Shown here piece by piece: positions 26,597 to 34,345 of a stretch of 64,000 nt of DNA. The DNA comes from CAYWMY01 sp046352935 (lineage in GTDB: Bacteria; Pseudomonadota; Gammaproteobacteria; Steroidobacterales; Steroidobacteraceae). The DNA lies in contig JAXMGR010000009.1 in NCBI GenBank assembly GCA_046352935.1, positions 96,739 through 160,738 of the forward strand, read 5' to 3'. How positions within the stretch are numbered: the stretch's first letter is position 1; every line of letters starts with the position of its first letter. Under the pieces are notes generated by a model. The model searched no databases. It had not been told where the DNA came from and saw only the letters and a list, made by a program, of their open reading frames with translations. A program made the translations under genes and the position numbers.

Positions 26597-28176
26597 AATC
26601 GCTCTGGCTCGCCTGTGCGGCATGGCTGCCGTTCGCGCTGGCGGGCGCTGCCGAAGTCGCCGCCGAGAAGCGCTTCGACGTCGAAGTCGCGAACGCGCCT
26701 GCCGCGGCGTTCTTCCGCGGCCTCGCCGACGGTTCGCCCTACAATCTCGCGGTCCATCCGGACGTGTCGGGCAACATCACGCTCAAGCTGTCGCACGTCA
26801 CGGTGCCCGAGACGCTGGCCGTGGTCCGCGACACCTATGGCTACGACTTCCGGCCGATGGCCACGGGCTTCCTCGTGCTGCCCGCGACCGTGCAGCTGCG
26901 CATGTTCCAGGTGAACTACCTCGACCTGCAGCGCAATGGTGTGTCGCGCACGCGCGTGAGCTCGGGCCAGCTGACCCAGGGACGACGCTCGTCCAACGAA
27001 GGTGGCGGCAACGACCGTGACCGTGGCGACTCCGAGGACGACGGCGGCGGCGACCGGTCGTCGGGGCGCTCCCAGGAACTCACGGGCACGAGCATCGCGA
27101 CGCGTTCCCGGGCTGACTTCTGGGTCGAACTGGAGGCCGCGCTCAAGGCCATCGTGGGCAGCGGAGCGGACCGCAGCGTCGTCGTGCACCCGGCTTCGGG
27201 CGTGATCGCCGTGCGCGCGACACCGCGCGAGCTCACGGACGTCGACCGCTACCTGAAGAACGTGCAGAACACGATGACGCGCCAGGTCGTGCTCGAGGCC
27301 AAGATCGTCGAAGTGGAGCTCTCGGACGGCTTCCAGGCCGGCGTCAACTGGGCGACAGTCCTGCACAGCAACCGCAATACCTACTCGGGCGGTGTGACCG
27401 GGCCGCCGACATTCTCGGGCAGCCCGTTCGCCGACACGCCCGTGGGCACGGTGCCGCTGACGCCGGGGACGCCCCCGGGGCCGATCAGCGCACCGAGCTT
27501 CGGCGGGGCGTTCACGCTGGCGCTCGATTTCCCGGATTTCAGCGCGTTCATCGAACTGCTCGGCAGCCAGGGGCGCACGCGCGTGCTCTCCAGCCCGCGG
27601 GTGGCGACGCTGAACAACCAGAAGGCCGTCATCAAGGCGGGCTCCGACGAGTTCTTCGTCACCGACATCTCGAGCAACACCGTGACCGGTACCGCCGCCG
27701 CGACGAACCGCGACGTCGAGCTGACGCCATTTTTCTCCGGCATCGCGCTCGATGTGACGCCGCAGATCGGCGAGGACGGCAGCGTGATCCTGCACATCCA
27801 CCCGACGGTCAGCGAAGTCACCGACCAGGTCAAGGCGCTCACGGTTGCCGGTGTGACCGACCAGATCCCGCTTGCCTTCAGCGAGGTCCGGGAGTCCGAC
27901 AGCATCGTCAAGGCGAAGAGCGGCCAGGTAATCGTCATCGGCGGCCTCATGCGCAACCAGCGTCACGACACCGACTACAAGACGCCGCTCCTCGGCGACA
28001 TCCCGCTGCTCGGCAACCTCTTCAAGAGCCAGCGCCAGACCGAGCGCAAGACCGAGCTCGTCATCCTGCTGAAGCCCATCGTCGTCGACAGCGACGCGCA
28101 GTGGCAGGGCCTCGTGGACGAGCCGCTGGCGCGGGCGCGCAGCCTCGACCCGAAGTCGACGGCCGGCCTGCAGTGA
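26593..28176 (+). CDS. mshL: MSHA secretin MshL
   Basis: A 527-residue outer-membrane secretin. It has a signal peptide, an N-terminal STN/N0-type domain ('FFRGLADGSPYNLAVHPDVSGNITLKL'), and a low-complexity Gly/Asp/Ser/Arg linker (about residues 135-160). The secretin core includes 'VVLEAKIVEVELSDGFQAGVNW', 'VLSSPRVATLNNQKAVIKAG', 'VTPQIGEDGSVILHIHPTVSEV' and 'VIGGLMRNQ...PLLGDIPLLGNLF'. It forms the gated pore through which the pilus emerges. The usual gap after it in MSHA loci, mshM-mshN, is absent: mshE follows at 10 bp. Confidence 0.94.
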   Translation: MKSLWLACAAWLPFALAGAAEVAAEKRFDVEVANAPAAAFFRGLADGSPYNLAVHPDVSGNITLKLSHVTVPETLAVVRDTYGYDFRPMATGFLVLPATVQLRMFQVNYLDLQRNGVSRTRVSSGQLTQGRRSSNEGGGNDRDRGDSEDDGGGDRSSGRSQELTGTSIATRSRADFWVELEAALKAIVGSGADRSVVVHPASGVIAVRATPRELTDVDRYLKNVQNTMTRQVVLEAKIVEVELSDGFQAGVNWATVLHSNRNTYSGGVTGPPTFSGSPFADTPVGTVPLTPGTPPGPISAPSFGGAFTLALDFPDFSAFIELLGSQGRTRVLSSPRVATLNNQKAVIKAGSDEFFVTDISSNTVTGTAAATNRDVELTPFFSGIALDVTPQIGEDGSVILHIHPTVSEVTDQVKALTVAGVTDQIPLAFSEVRESDSIVKAKSGQVIVIGGLMRNQRHDTDYKTPLLGDIPLLGNLFKSQRQTERKTELVILLKPIVVDSDAQWQGLVDEPLARARSLDPKSTAGLQ

Positions 28177-28186
28177 GGCGCACCCC

Positions 28187-29968
28187 GTGAACGGTGGTCC
28201 GGTACGCAAGAAGATCCGTCTCGGCGAACTGCTGCTCGAGCAGCGCGCGCTCTCCGACGAGCAGCTGCGGGCCGCGCTCGCCGAGCAGAAGCGCACGGGC
28301 CGCAAGCTCGGCCGGGTGCTGACCGATCTCGGGTTCCTCACCGAGAACGCGCTCCACGAGTTCCTCGCCCGGCACCTGCAGGTGCCGTTCATCGACCTCA
28401 AGCAGGCACGCTTCGACGCCGAGGTCGTGCGTCTCCTGCCGGAGCCACAGGCGCGGCGCTACCGCGCGATCGTGCTGCAGAAGGACGCGCGCGGCCTGAT
28501 GGTCGGCATGGCCGACCCCACCGACCTGTTCGCCTTCGACGAACTGCAGTCCCGGCTCAAGCTGCCGCTCCGCCTCGCGCTGGTCAGCGAGAGCGCGCTG
28601 CTGCAGACACTGGACGCCGTCTATCACGCAACCGATCAGATCGCCTCGCTCGCGCAGGAAGTCCGTGAGGATCTGCGCGATGGCGACGTCGACCTCGATC
28701 AGCTGTCGGCGGAGGAAGGCTCTCCCGACGCGCCGGTGATCCGGCTGCTGCAGACGATGTTCCACGAGGCCGTGCGCATGCGTGCCTCCGACATCCACAT
28801 CGAACCCGGCGAGAGCGCGCTGCGCATCCGCCAGCGCATCGACGGCATGCTGCAGGAGCAGGTGCTCGACGGCCGGCGCGTGGCCGCGGCGCTCGTGACG
28901 CGGCTCAAGCTCATGTGCGGCCTCGACATCGCCGAGAAGCGCCTGCCGCAGGACGGCCGCTTCACGATCAAGGTCAAGGACGCCACGCTCGACGTGCGTG
29001 TATCGACCATGCCGACGCAGCACGGCGAATCGGTCGTGATGCGCCTGCTCGACCAGTCGGCGAACCTCCTGAGCCTCGACCGGCTCGGGATGCCGGCTGA
29101 CATGATGGAGCGCTTCCTCAGGATGATCGATGCGAGTGCGGGCATGGTCCTCGTCACCGGTCCGACCGGCAGCGGCAAGACGACCACGCTGTACTCGGCG
29201 CTCAATCACCTGAACGACCCGGCGGTGAAGATCATCACGGTCGAGGACCCCGTCGAGTACCGGCTGGAGCGCATCAACCAGGTGCAGGTCAACGCGAAGA
29301 TCGGTCTCGACTTCTCGCGGGTGCTGCGCACGGCGCTGCGCCAGGACCCCGACATCATTCTCGTGGGCGAGATGCGTGACCGCGAGACGGCCGAGATCGG
29401 CCTGCGCGCCGCGATGACCGGACACATGGTGTTCTCGACGCTGCACACCATCAACGCCGTCGCGACCGTGAACCGCCTCGTCGACATGGGTGCGGCGGGC
29501 TACATGGTCGCCGCGGCGCTGCACGGCGTGGTCGCGCAGCGCCTGGCGCGCCGGAATTGCGAGAACTGCGCGCATCCGGTGGATCTCTCGCCGAACGAGT
29601 CCGCGTGGTTCGCGACCGCGCGCGGCGATCTCGACGTCGGTGGCGTGCGATTCATGCAGGGCACCGGCTGCACCTACTGCAACCTCACCGGCGCGCGCGG
29701 CCGGATCGGCGTCTATGAGATGCTGGAGATCGATCGCACGCTGGCCGATGCGATCCGTCGCAGTGCCCTGCACGAGTTCTCGACGGCTGCCCGGCACAAG
29801 GCGGGCTTCGTGCCGCTCGCGCGACAGGCCGTCGATCTCGCCGTCCGCGGCCTGATCTCGCCGTCCGAGGCGATGGCGGTCTCCAGCGGCCTCGAGGACC
29901 GGCCCATCGCCACCGATGAGCAGGTTCTGGACGAGCCCGCGGTCGCCGAGCTTCTCGAAAGCGCCTGA
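28187..29968 (+). CDS. mshE: MSHA pilus extension ATPase MshE, c-di-GMP-binding type
   Basis: A 593-residue GspE/PilB ATPase that drives pilin assembly. The first ~60 residues hold the MshEN-type tandem 'RLGELLLEQ..L...QL..AL..Q' and 'KLGRVLTDLGFLTENALHEFLARH', known in MshE to bind cyclic di-GMP. The core has Walker A 'GPTGSGKTTTLYS', the Asp box, Walker B 'DPDIILVGEMRDRETAEIGLRAAMTGH' and a four-cysteine zinc site 'CENCAHP ... CTYCN'. It starts at a GTG. It links pilus extension to c-di-GMP levels; an REC-EAL phosphodiesterase is encoded 13 kb downstream. Confidence 0.94.
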   Translation: MNGGPVRKKIRLGELLLEQRALSDEQLRAALAEQKRTGRKLGRVLTDLGFLTENALHEFLARHLQVPFIDLKQARFDAEVVRLLPEPQARRYRAIVLQKDARGLMVGMADPTDLFAFDELQSRLKLPLRLALVSESALLQTLDAVYHATDQIASLAQEVREDLRDGDVDLDQLSAEEGSPDAPVIRLLQTMFHEAVRMRASDIHIEPGESALRIRQRIDGMLQEQVLDGRRVAAALVTRLKLMCGLDIAEKRLPQDGRFTIKVKDATLDVRVSTMPTQHGESVVMRLLDQSANLLSLDRLGMPADMMERFLRMIDASAGMVLVTGPTGSGKTTTLYSALNHLNDPAVKIITVEDPVEYRLERINQVQVNAKIGLDFSRVLRTALRQDPDIILVGEMRDRETAEIGLRAAMTGHMVFSTLHTINAVATVNRLVDMGAAGYMVAAALHGVVAQRLARRNCENCAHPVDLSPNESAWFATARGDLDVGGVRFMQGTGCTYCNLTGARGRIGVYEMLEIDRTLADAIRRSALHEFSTAARHKAGFVPLARQAVDLAVRGLISPSEAMAVSSGLEDRPIATDEQVLDEPAVAELLESA

Positions 29969-29970
29969 GC

Positions 29971-31200
29971 ATGCCGAGCTTCAGCTACAAGGGGCGCTCC
30001 GGACGTGGCGAACTGGTGGCCGGACGGCTCGACGCCGAGAGCATCGACGCGGTGGCGGCGCGTCTCCTGAATCTCGGCGTGACACCCATCGCGATCGAGC
30101 CCGCGTCGGTGGCGGAGGACACGCTGAAGTCGCTCTGGCGGCGCATGGGCGGCGGACGGCCCACGAACGCCGACCTGATGCTGTTCTCGCGGCAGATGTA
30201 CACCATCGTCAAGTCCGGTGTGCCGCTGCTCAAGGGGTTGCGCGGGCTCGCGCAGTCCACGCACAACGTCGTGCTGCGGGAGACGCTCGACGACATCGTG
30301 CACAGCCTGGAATCCGGCCGCGACCTCACGGCCAGCTTCGCGCGCCACCCGCAGATCTTCCCTCCTCTCTATACGAGCATCATGCGCGTCGGCGAGTCGA
30401 CCGGCACGCTCGAGCAGGCCTTCCTGCGCCTCTGCGAATATCTCGGACAGGCGCAGGACGTCGCCGAGCGGGTCCGCGGCGCACTGCGCTACCCGATCAT
30501 CGTCATCGTTGCCGTCGCGCTCGCGCTCGTGGTGCTCACGGCCTTCGTGATCCCGAACTTCGCACCGCTGTTCAAGGTGCTGGGCGACGACATCCCCTGG
30601 CCGACCCGCGTCGTCATGGGGGTCTCGGGTTTCATGCAGCACCACTGGGGTCTGCTGGCTGCCGCGATCGTCGCGGCGGTGCTCGGCATCCGTGCGCACC
30701 TGCGCACCGAGGCGGGGCGCTATCGCTGGCACCGCGCGATGCTGCGGCTGCCGTCCGTCGGCCGACTCGTCCACGAGGCGATCCTTGCGCGCATCACGCG
30801 GTCGCTGGCGATCTCCCTGAACGCCGGCCTGCCACTGATCCAGACGCTGGCGGTGATCGCGCGTTCCTCCGGCAACGACTTCATGGCCGAGAAGGTGCTC
30901 GCCGTGCGTGACGCCGTGGAGCGGGGCGACTCGCTGTCGCAGGCAATCGCCGGCGTCGGCATGTTCCCGCCGCTCGTCGTGCAGATGGTCTCCGTGGGCG
31001 AGGAGACCGGCGAGCTGAACGGGCTCCTGATCGAGGTCGCGGGCTTCTACGAGCGCGAGGTCGATCACCAGCTCAAGAACCTGGCCGAGATCATCCAGCC
31101 CGTGATGATCGTCTGCGTCGGTGCGATGGTGCTGGTGCTGGCGCTCGGCGTGTTCCTGCCGATCTGGGACATGGTCGCGAAGGTGGGCTCGATGCATTGA
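29971..31200 (+). CDS. mshG: MSHA inner-membrane platform protein MshG (GspF/PilC-like)
   Basis: A 409-residue polytopic protein with two GspF domains. The N-terminal one has 'LMLFSRQMYTIVKSGVPLLKGLRGLAQ' and 'PPLYTSIMRVGESTGTLEQAF'; the second repeats 'ITRSLAISLNAGLPLIQTLAVIA' and 'FPPLVVQMVSVGEETGEL'. Membrane helices lie at about 170-195, 215-235 and 375-400. It forms the rotor-like base on which MshE acts. It starts 2 bp after mshE. The 228 bp after it hold a candidate promoter for the pilin genes. Confidence 0.94.
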   Translation: MPSFSYKGRSGRGELVAGRLDAESIDAVAARLLNLGVTPIAIEPASVAEDTLKSLWRRMGGGRPTNADLMLFSRQMYTIVKSGVPLLKGLRGLAQSTHNVVLRETLDDIVHSLESGRDLTASFARHPQIFPPLYTSIMRVGESTGTLEQAFLRLCEYLGQAQDVAERVRGALRYPIIVIVAVALALVVLTAFVIPNFAPLFKVLGDDIPWPTRVVMGVSGFMQHHWGLLAAAIVAAVLGIRAHLRTEAGRYRWHRAMLRLPSVGRLVHEAILARITRSLAISLNAGLPLIQTLAVIARSSGNDFMAEKVLAVRDAVERGDSLSQAIAGVGMFPPLVVQMVSVGEETGELNGLLIEVAGFYEREVDHQLKNLAEIIQPVMIVCVGAMVLVLALGVFLPIWDMVAKVGSMH

Positions 31201-31299
31201 GCGGGCGAGCCGCGGACGGACGCACCGTCGTCCGCGCAGTGCCTCTCGATGAAACGCGGAAGGAGTGTGAGCGGTTTCGCGGTTCGGGCGGCCGGCTCC

Positions 31300-31326
31300 T
31301 CAAGCGTCCACCCGATGTGACGATAA
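31300..31326 (+). promoter_or_regulatory. sigma-28 (FliA)-like promoter for the pilin genes
   Basis: TCAAGCGT (31300-31307), an 11-base spacer, then GACGATAA (31319-31326). Compared with the enterobacterial sigma-28 consensus TAAAGTTT-N11-GCCGATAA, the -10 matches 7 of 8 and the -35 5 of 8. It is 102 bases before the mshA start. A near-identical pair with the same spacing is at 40734-40760. The presence of a fliA gene elsewhere in the genome is assumed, not seen. Confidence 0.45.
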
Positions 31327-31428
31327 GCAGTCGTGGAGCGCCGCGGAAGAGCAGCCGCGGCCGACTCCGCAGGGAAGTGCGGGCCACGCCGGGTTGCGGG
31401 CCTGGTGTCGGTACAACGGAGATCTCAC

Positions 31429-31863
31429 ATGCGTCGAATGAAGAAGAATGGTGGTTTCACGCTGATCGAGCTCGTGGTCGTGATCACGATCCTGGGCATC
31501 CTTGCCGCGTTCGCGGTGCCGCGTTTCGTCGGCCTGCAGAACGAGGCGCGCGAGGCGGCGACCAACGCCCTCGCGGGCAGCCTGCGCAGTTCCGCCATGC
31601 TCGCCCACGGCATGTGGATGGCGCAGGGCGGCGGTGCGTCGGTGAGCATGGAAGGCCAGACCATCACGATGACCAACGGTTATCCGAACCTGGCGACCAT
31701 CGACGATACGCTGGCAGATCACACGGGCTTCACGTACGCGCCGGCCACGGGCGTGTTCACCAAGGACGGCGCGGACACGCCGGCCAACTGCACGGTGACC
31801 TACACGCCGCCGGCGGCCGCCAACGACCCGATCCAGGTCGCTGCCGTCACCACCGGCTGTTGA
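31429..31863 (+). CDS. mshA: MSHA major pilin-like type IV prepilin
   Basis: A 144-residue type IVa prepilin. A short positive leader 'MRRMKKNGG' is cut by prepilin peptidase before 'FTLIELVVVITILGILAAFAVPRF', with glutamate at position 5 of the mature protein. The globular C-terminal part ends with a cysteine pair ('ANCTVTY' and the final 'TGC') that would close the D-loop. GGAG lies 7 bases before the ATG at 31429. It is first among the pilin-like genes and is followed by a hairpin, both expected of the major subunit. No prepilin peptidase gene is in view. Confidence 0.88.
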   Translation: MRRMKKNGGFTLIELVVVITILGILAAFAVPRFVGLQNEAREAATNALAGSLRSSAMLAHGMWMAQGGGASVSMEGQTITMTNGYPNLATIDDTLADHTGFTYAPATGVFTKDGADTPANCTVTYTPPAAANDPIQVAAVTTGC

Positions 31864-31890
31864 ACGGCCGGCGCTGGATGCGCACAACGG

Positions 31891-31920
31891 CAGGCGCCCC
31901 TCGCGGGCGCCTGTTCGTTT
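31891..31920 (+). terminator. hairpin after the major pilin gene
   Basis: CAGGCGCCC (31891-31899), 5-nt loop, GGGCGCCTG (31905-31913), then TTCGTTT. The perfect 9-bp stem with a T-rich tail looks like a partial terminator. It would yield more mshA message than message for the minor pilins. It also argues that mshC starts after it. Confidence 0.75.
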
Positions 31921-31940
31921 CCGGCCACGGAGCGGATGTC

Positions 31941-32408
31941 GTGGGAAGACAGCAGCGCGGTTTCACGGTCGTCGAGCTGGTGTTGGTCATCGCCATCCTC
32001 GGCATCCTCCTCGGCTTCGCCGTGCCCAGATTCTTCGACAACACGCTGTTCGCGGCGCGCGGCTACGCCGACGAGCTCGCGACGGCTCTGCGCTATGCCC
32101 AGAAGGTCGCCGTCGCGAGCGGCTGTCGCGTCCGGGTCAGTGTCGATGCCTCGGGCTACGCGCTCGATCAGCAGCGCGAGAGCGGCGGCAGCTGCGACAC
32201 GGCCGACACGTCCTGGTCGACTCCGGTCCGCAGTGCCGACGGACAGCTCGCGGCCGGCACGACGCCCGCCGACGTGGCCGTGGCGGTCGAGGCCGACTAC
32301 GTGTTCGATCCGGCGGGACGGCTCGAGTCCGGCTCACCCACGTCGTTCACGATCGGCACCCGCACGCTGTCGATCGAACCGGACTCCGGGTTCGTCCGCC
32401 TGCAGTAG
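31941..32408 (+). CDS. mshC: MSHA minor prepilin MshC-like
   Basis: A 155-residue prepilin: leader 'MGRQQRG', then 'FTVVELVLVIAILGILLGFAVPRFF'. The start is taken as GTG at 31941, with GGAG 8 bases upstream. An in-frame ATG at 31878 would give a 28-residue leader and place the terminator hairpin inside the gene, which is less likely. The pilin-type N-terminal helix is followed by a beta-rich domain with two cysteines ('ASGCRV' and 'GSCDT'). It is probably a minor pilin that primes or tips the fibre. Confidence 0.82.
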   Translation: MGRQQRGFTVVELVLVIAILGILLGFAVPRFFDNTLFAARGYADELATALRYAQKVAVASGCRVRVSVDASGYALDQQRESGGSCDTADTSWSTPVRSADGQLAAGTTPADVAVAVEADYVFDPAGRLESGSPTSFTIGTRTLSIEPDSGFVRLQ

Positions 32409-32429
32409 GCGCGCGGACGGGATGAACAC

Positions 32430-32918
32430 ATGAGCGGCCACGGCCTGGTGATGGAGCGGATGCGGCCTCGCGGCAGGCAGCGGGGCGTGACGCTCGTCGA
32501 GCTGGTCGTCGCCATCACCATCGTCGCCATTGCCGTCACCGCGGTGCTGGGCGCGCTCGGCATGATCGCGACCAGCAGCGCCGACGCGATGGTCCAGCAC
32601 CAGGCCACGGCGATCGCCGAGGCGTACCTCGAGGAGATCACGCTGAAGCCGTTCAGCGATCCCGACGGCACCGACGGCGAGGCCGACCGTGCCGATTTCG
32701 ACGATGTCGACGACTACGCGGGTCTCAGCGAGAGCGGACCCAGGGATCCCGAGGGCAATGCCATCGCCGGACTCGGCGACTACACGGTCACGGTCGATGT
32801 CGAGGCCAGCGATGCGCTGGCGCCGCTCGATGCGAGCCTCGTGCGTCGCATCGACATCCGCGTCGTGCACGCTTCCGGCTCGCGCGTGGCCCTGAGCGGC
32901 TACCGCGTGTCGTATTGA
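32430..32918 (+). CDS. mshD: MSHA minor prepilin MshD-like (PilV-type)
   Basis: A 162-residue prepilin with cleavage motif 'RG/VTLVELVVAITIVAIAVTAVL', mature residue 1 being V rather than F. This is followed by 'QATAIAEAYLEEI', the helix end typical of PilV/MshD-like minor pilins. A strongly acidic stretch (about residues 78-98, D/E-rich) is unusual and may bind metal. The ATG at 32430 gives a 19-residue leader; ATG 32451 is an alternative. It lies between the mshC- and mshO-like genes as in other MSHA loci. Confidence 0.8.
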   Translation: MSGHGLVMERMRPRGRQRGVTLVELVVAITIVAIAVTAVLGALGMIATSSADAMVQHQATAIAEAYLEEITLKPFSDPDGTDGEADRADFDDVDDYAGLSESGPRDPEGNAIAGLGDYTVTVDVEASDALAPLDASLVRRIDIRVVHASGSRVALSGYRVSY

Positions 32919-32926
32919 GGCGCCCC

Positions 32927-33799
32927 ATGCGGCACCGGGCAGTGCGCGCACAAGCCGGCATCACGCTCATCGAGCTCGTGGTGACGATCGTGGTCTCCGC
33001 CGTGGTCGTGACGTTCATGGCGATGTTCATCTCCGGGCCGGTGAACGCCTATACGGCGCAGGCGCGACGCGCGGAACTGGTCGCGGCCGCCGACAACGCG
33101 CTGCGTCGCGTGGGCCGCGACGTGCAGGCCGCCCTGCCGAACACGCTCAGGATCTCCACCGACGGCGGGGTCGCGGCACTCGAGATGCTGAACGTCGTCG
33201 ACGCGGCACGCTACGTCGCGACAGGCGATGTCGGCAGCCCCGATGGCTGGCTGGATCTCTCGGTTGCCGATGGCGCATTCGCGACCGCCGGCCGGTTCCG
33301 GCGCATCACGCACCCGTTCCAGTCCGCCGATCACTACCTCGCGATCTACAACGTCGGCGTGCCGGGCGCCGACGCCTACGAGATGACCGGCGTCATCACG
33401 CCGCCCGGCACGGAGATCACGATCGCCGCCGATGCGGCGCCGGACGTCGATGACGTGCGGATCGCGCCGGCATTCCAGTTCAGCTTCGGGTCCCCGGGTC
33501 AGCGGGTGTACCTCGTCGACGGTCCGGTGACCTGGCTGTGTGACGCGTCGGCCGGGACGCTGACGCGTTATTCGGGCTATGCGGTCGCCGCATCGCAGAC
33601 CGATCGGGACACGGCGGCCGAACTGGAAGCCGCCGGGGCGAGCGCTGCGGTGGTCGCGCGCGATGTCGCGGGCTGCGATTTCAGCTATGCACCGGGGACG
33701 CTCGCGCGCGCCGCGCTGCTGTCGGCACGGCTCGAGCTCTCGCGGGACGGCGAGCGCGTCGTGCTGCTCCACCAGTCCCACGTGGTGAACGCGCCATGA
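32927..33799 (+). CDS. mshO: MSHA minor pseudopilin MshO-like
   Basis: A 290-residue prepilin-like protein: 'MRHRAVRAQAG/ITLIELVVTIVVSAVVVTFMAMF', then 'RRAELVAAADNALRRVGRDVQAALPNTLR', the signature of MshO/GspJ-type large minor pilins. GAGG six bases before the ATG supports this start rather than an upstream TTG. The C-terminal domain has two cysteines ('WLCDAS' and 'AGCDFSY'). It overlaps mshP by 4 bp. Confidence 0.84.
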   Translation: MRHRAVRAQAGITLIELVVTIVVSAVVVTFMAMFISGPVNAYTAQARRAELVAAADNALRRVGRDVQAALPNTLRISTDGGVAALEMLNVVDAARYVATGDVGSPDGWLDLSVADGAFATAGRFRRITHPFQSADHYLAIYNVGVPGADAYEMTGVITPPGTEITIAADAAPDVDDVRIAPAFQFSFGSPGQRVYLVDGPVTWLCDASAGTLTRYSGYAVAASQTDRDTAAELEAAGASAAVVARDVAGCDFSYAPGTLARAALLSARLELSRDGERVVLLHQSHVVNAP

Positions 33800-34224
33800 T
33801 CACCTCGTCGAGCCACTCCATTGCGGTGCCGGGCCGGGTCCGCGGCATGGCCCTCGTTCCCGCGCTGTTCCTCATCGTGGCCCTCGCATCCCTGGTCGCC
33901 TTCGGTGTGCGCATCCACACGGCGAGCCAGCAGACCGTCGTGCTGGCCCTGCAGGGCGCCCGTGCGCTGGCCGCGGCCCGCACGGGCATCGAATGGGGCG
34001 CCGCGCGCGCCCTGGCCGGCAGCTGCGTCGATGATTCCCTGAACCTCACGGAAGCCTCTCTGGACGGATTCCGGGTCAGCGTCACCTGTCATCAGGCCGA
34101 TCACGTCGAGGCCGGCGCCACGGTGCGCGTCTATGACCTCGAGGCCGTCGCCATGCAGGGTGACTACGGCCAGGCGGATTTCGTCTCCCGGCGCGTGCGC
34201 GCCGGTTTCGCCGAGACCCTCTGA
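33796..34224 (+). CDS. mshP: MSHA biogenesis protein MshP-like
   Basis: A 142-residue protein with one N-terminal membrane helix 'GMALVPALFLIVALASLVAFGVRI', the PilX/MshP-type start 'RGMALVxALFLIVxL', then 'ALAAARTGIEWGAARAL'. The C-terminal half has a cysteine pair. It belongs to the accessory proteins after mshO. The usual next gene, mshQ (a large adhesin-like protein), is absent: the next genes are sensor kinases, so the locus seems shortened here. Confidence 0.8.
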   Translation: MITSSSHSIAVPGRVRGMALVPALFLIVALASLVAFGVRIHTASQQTVVLALQGARALAAARTGIEWGAARALAGSCVDDSLNLTEASLDGFRVSVTCHQADHVEAGATVRVYDLEAVAMQGDYGQADFVSRRVRAGFAETL

Positions 34225-34345
34225 GCCGGCCGGCGGCCTTCCGACGCCGCCGGTCGCCGTTGCCGTGCCGGCATGCCCTATACTGGCGGTGATCCCGCAG
34301 CGACCCCGACTCCATGCGAATCCCGGCCGTCCATCCGCGCAGTGC

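Noticed and set aside
31201..31428. Possible c-di-GMP riboswitch before the pilin gene
   Set aside because: The leader is in a tempting place, but I cannot find the conserved GEMM-I or GEMM-II core bases, so there is no support beyond context.
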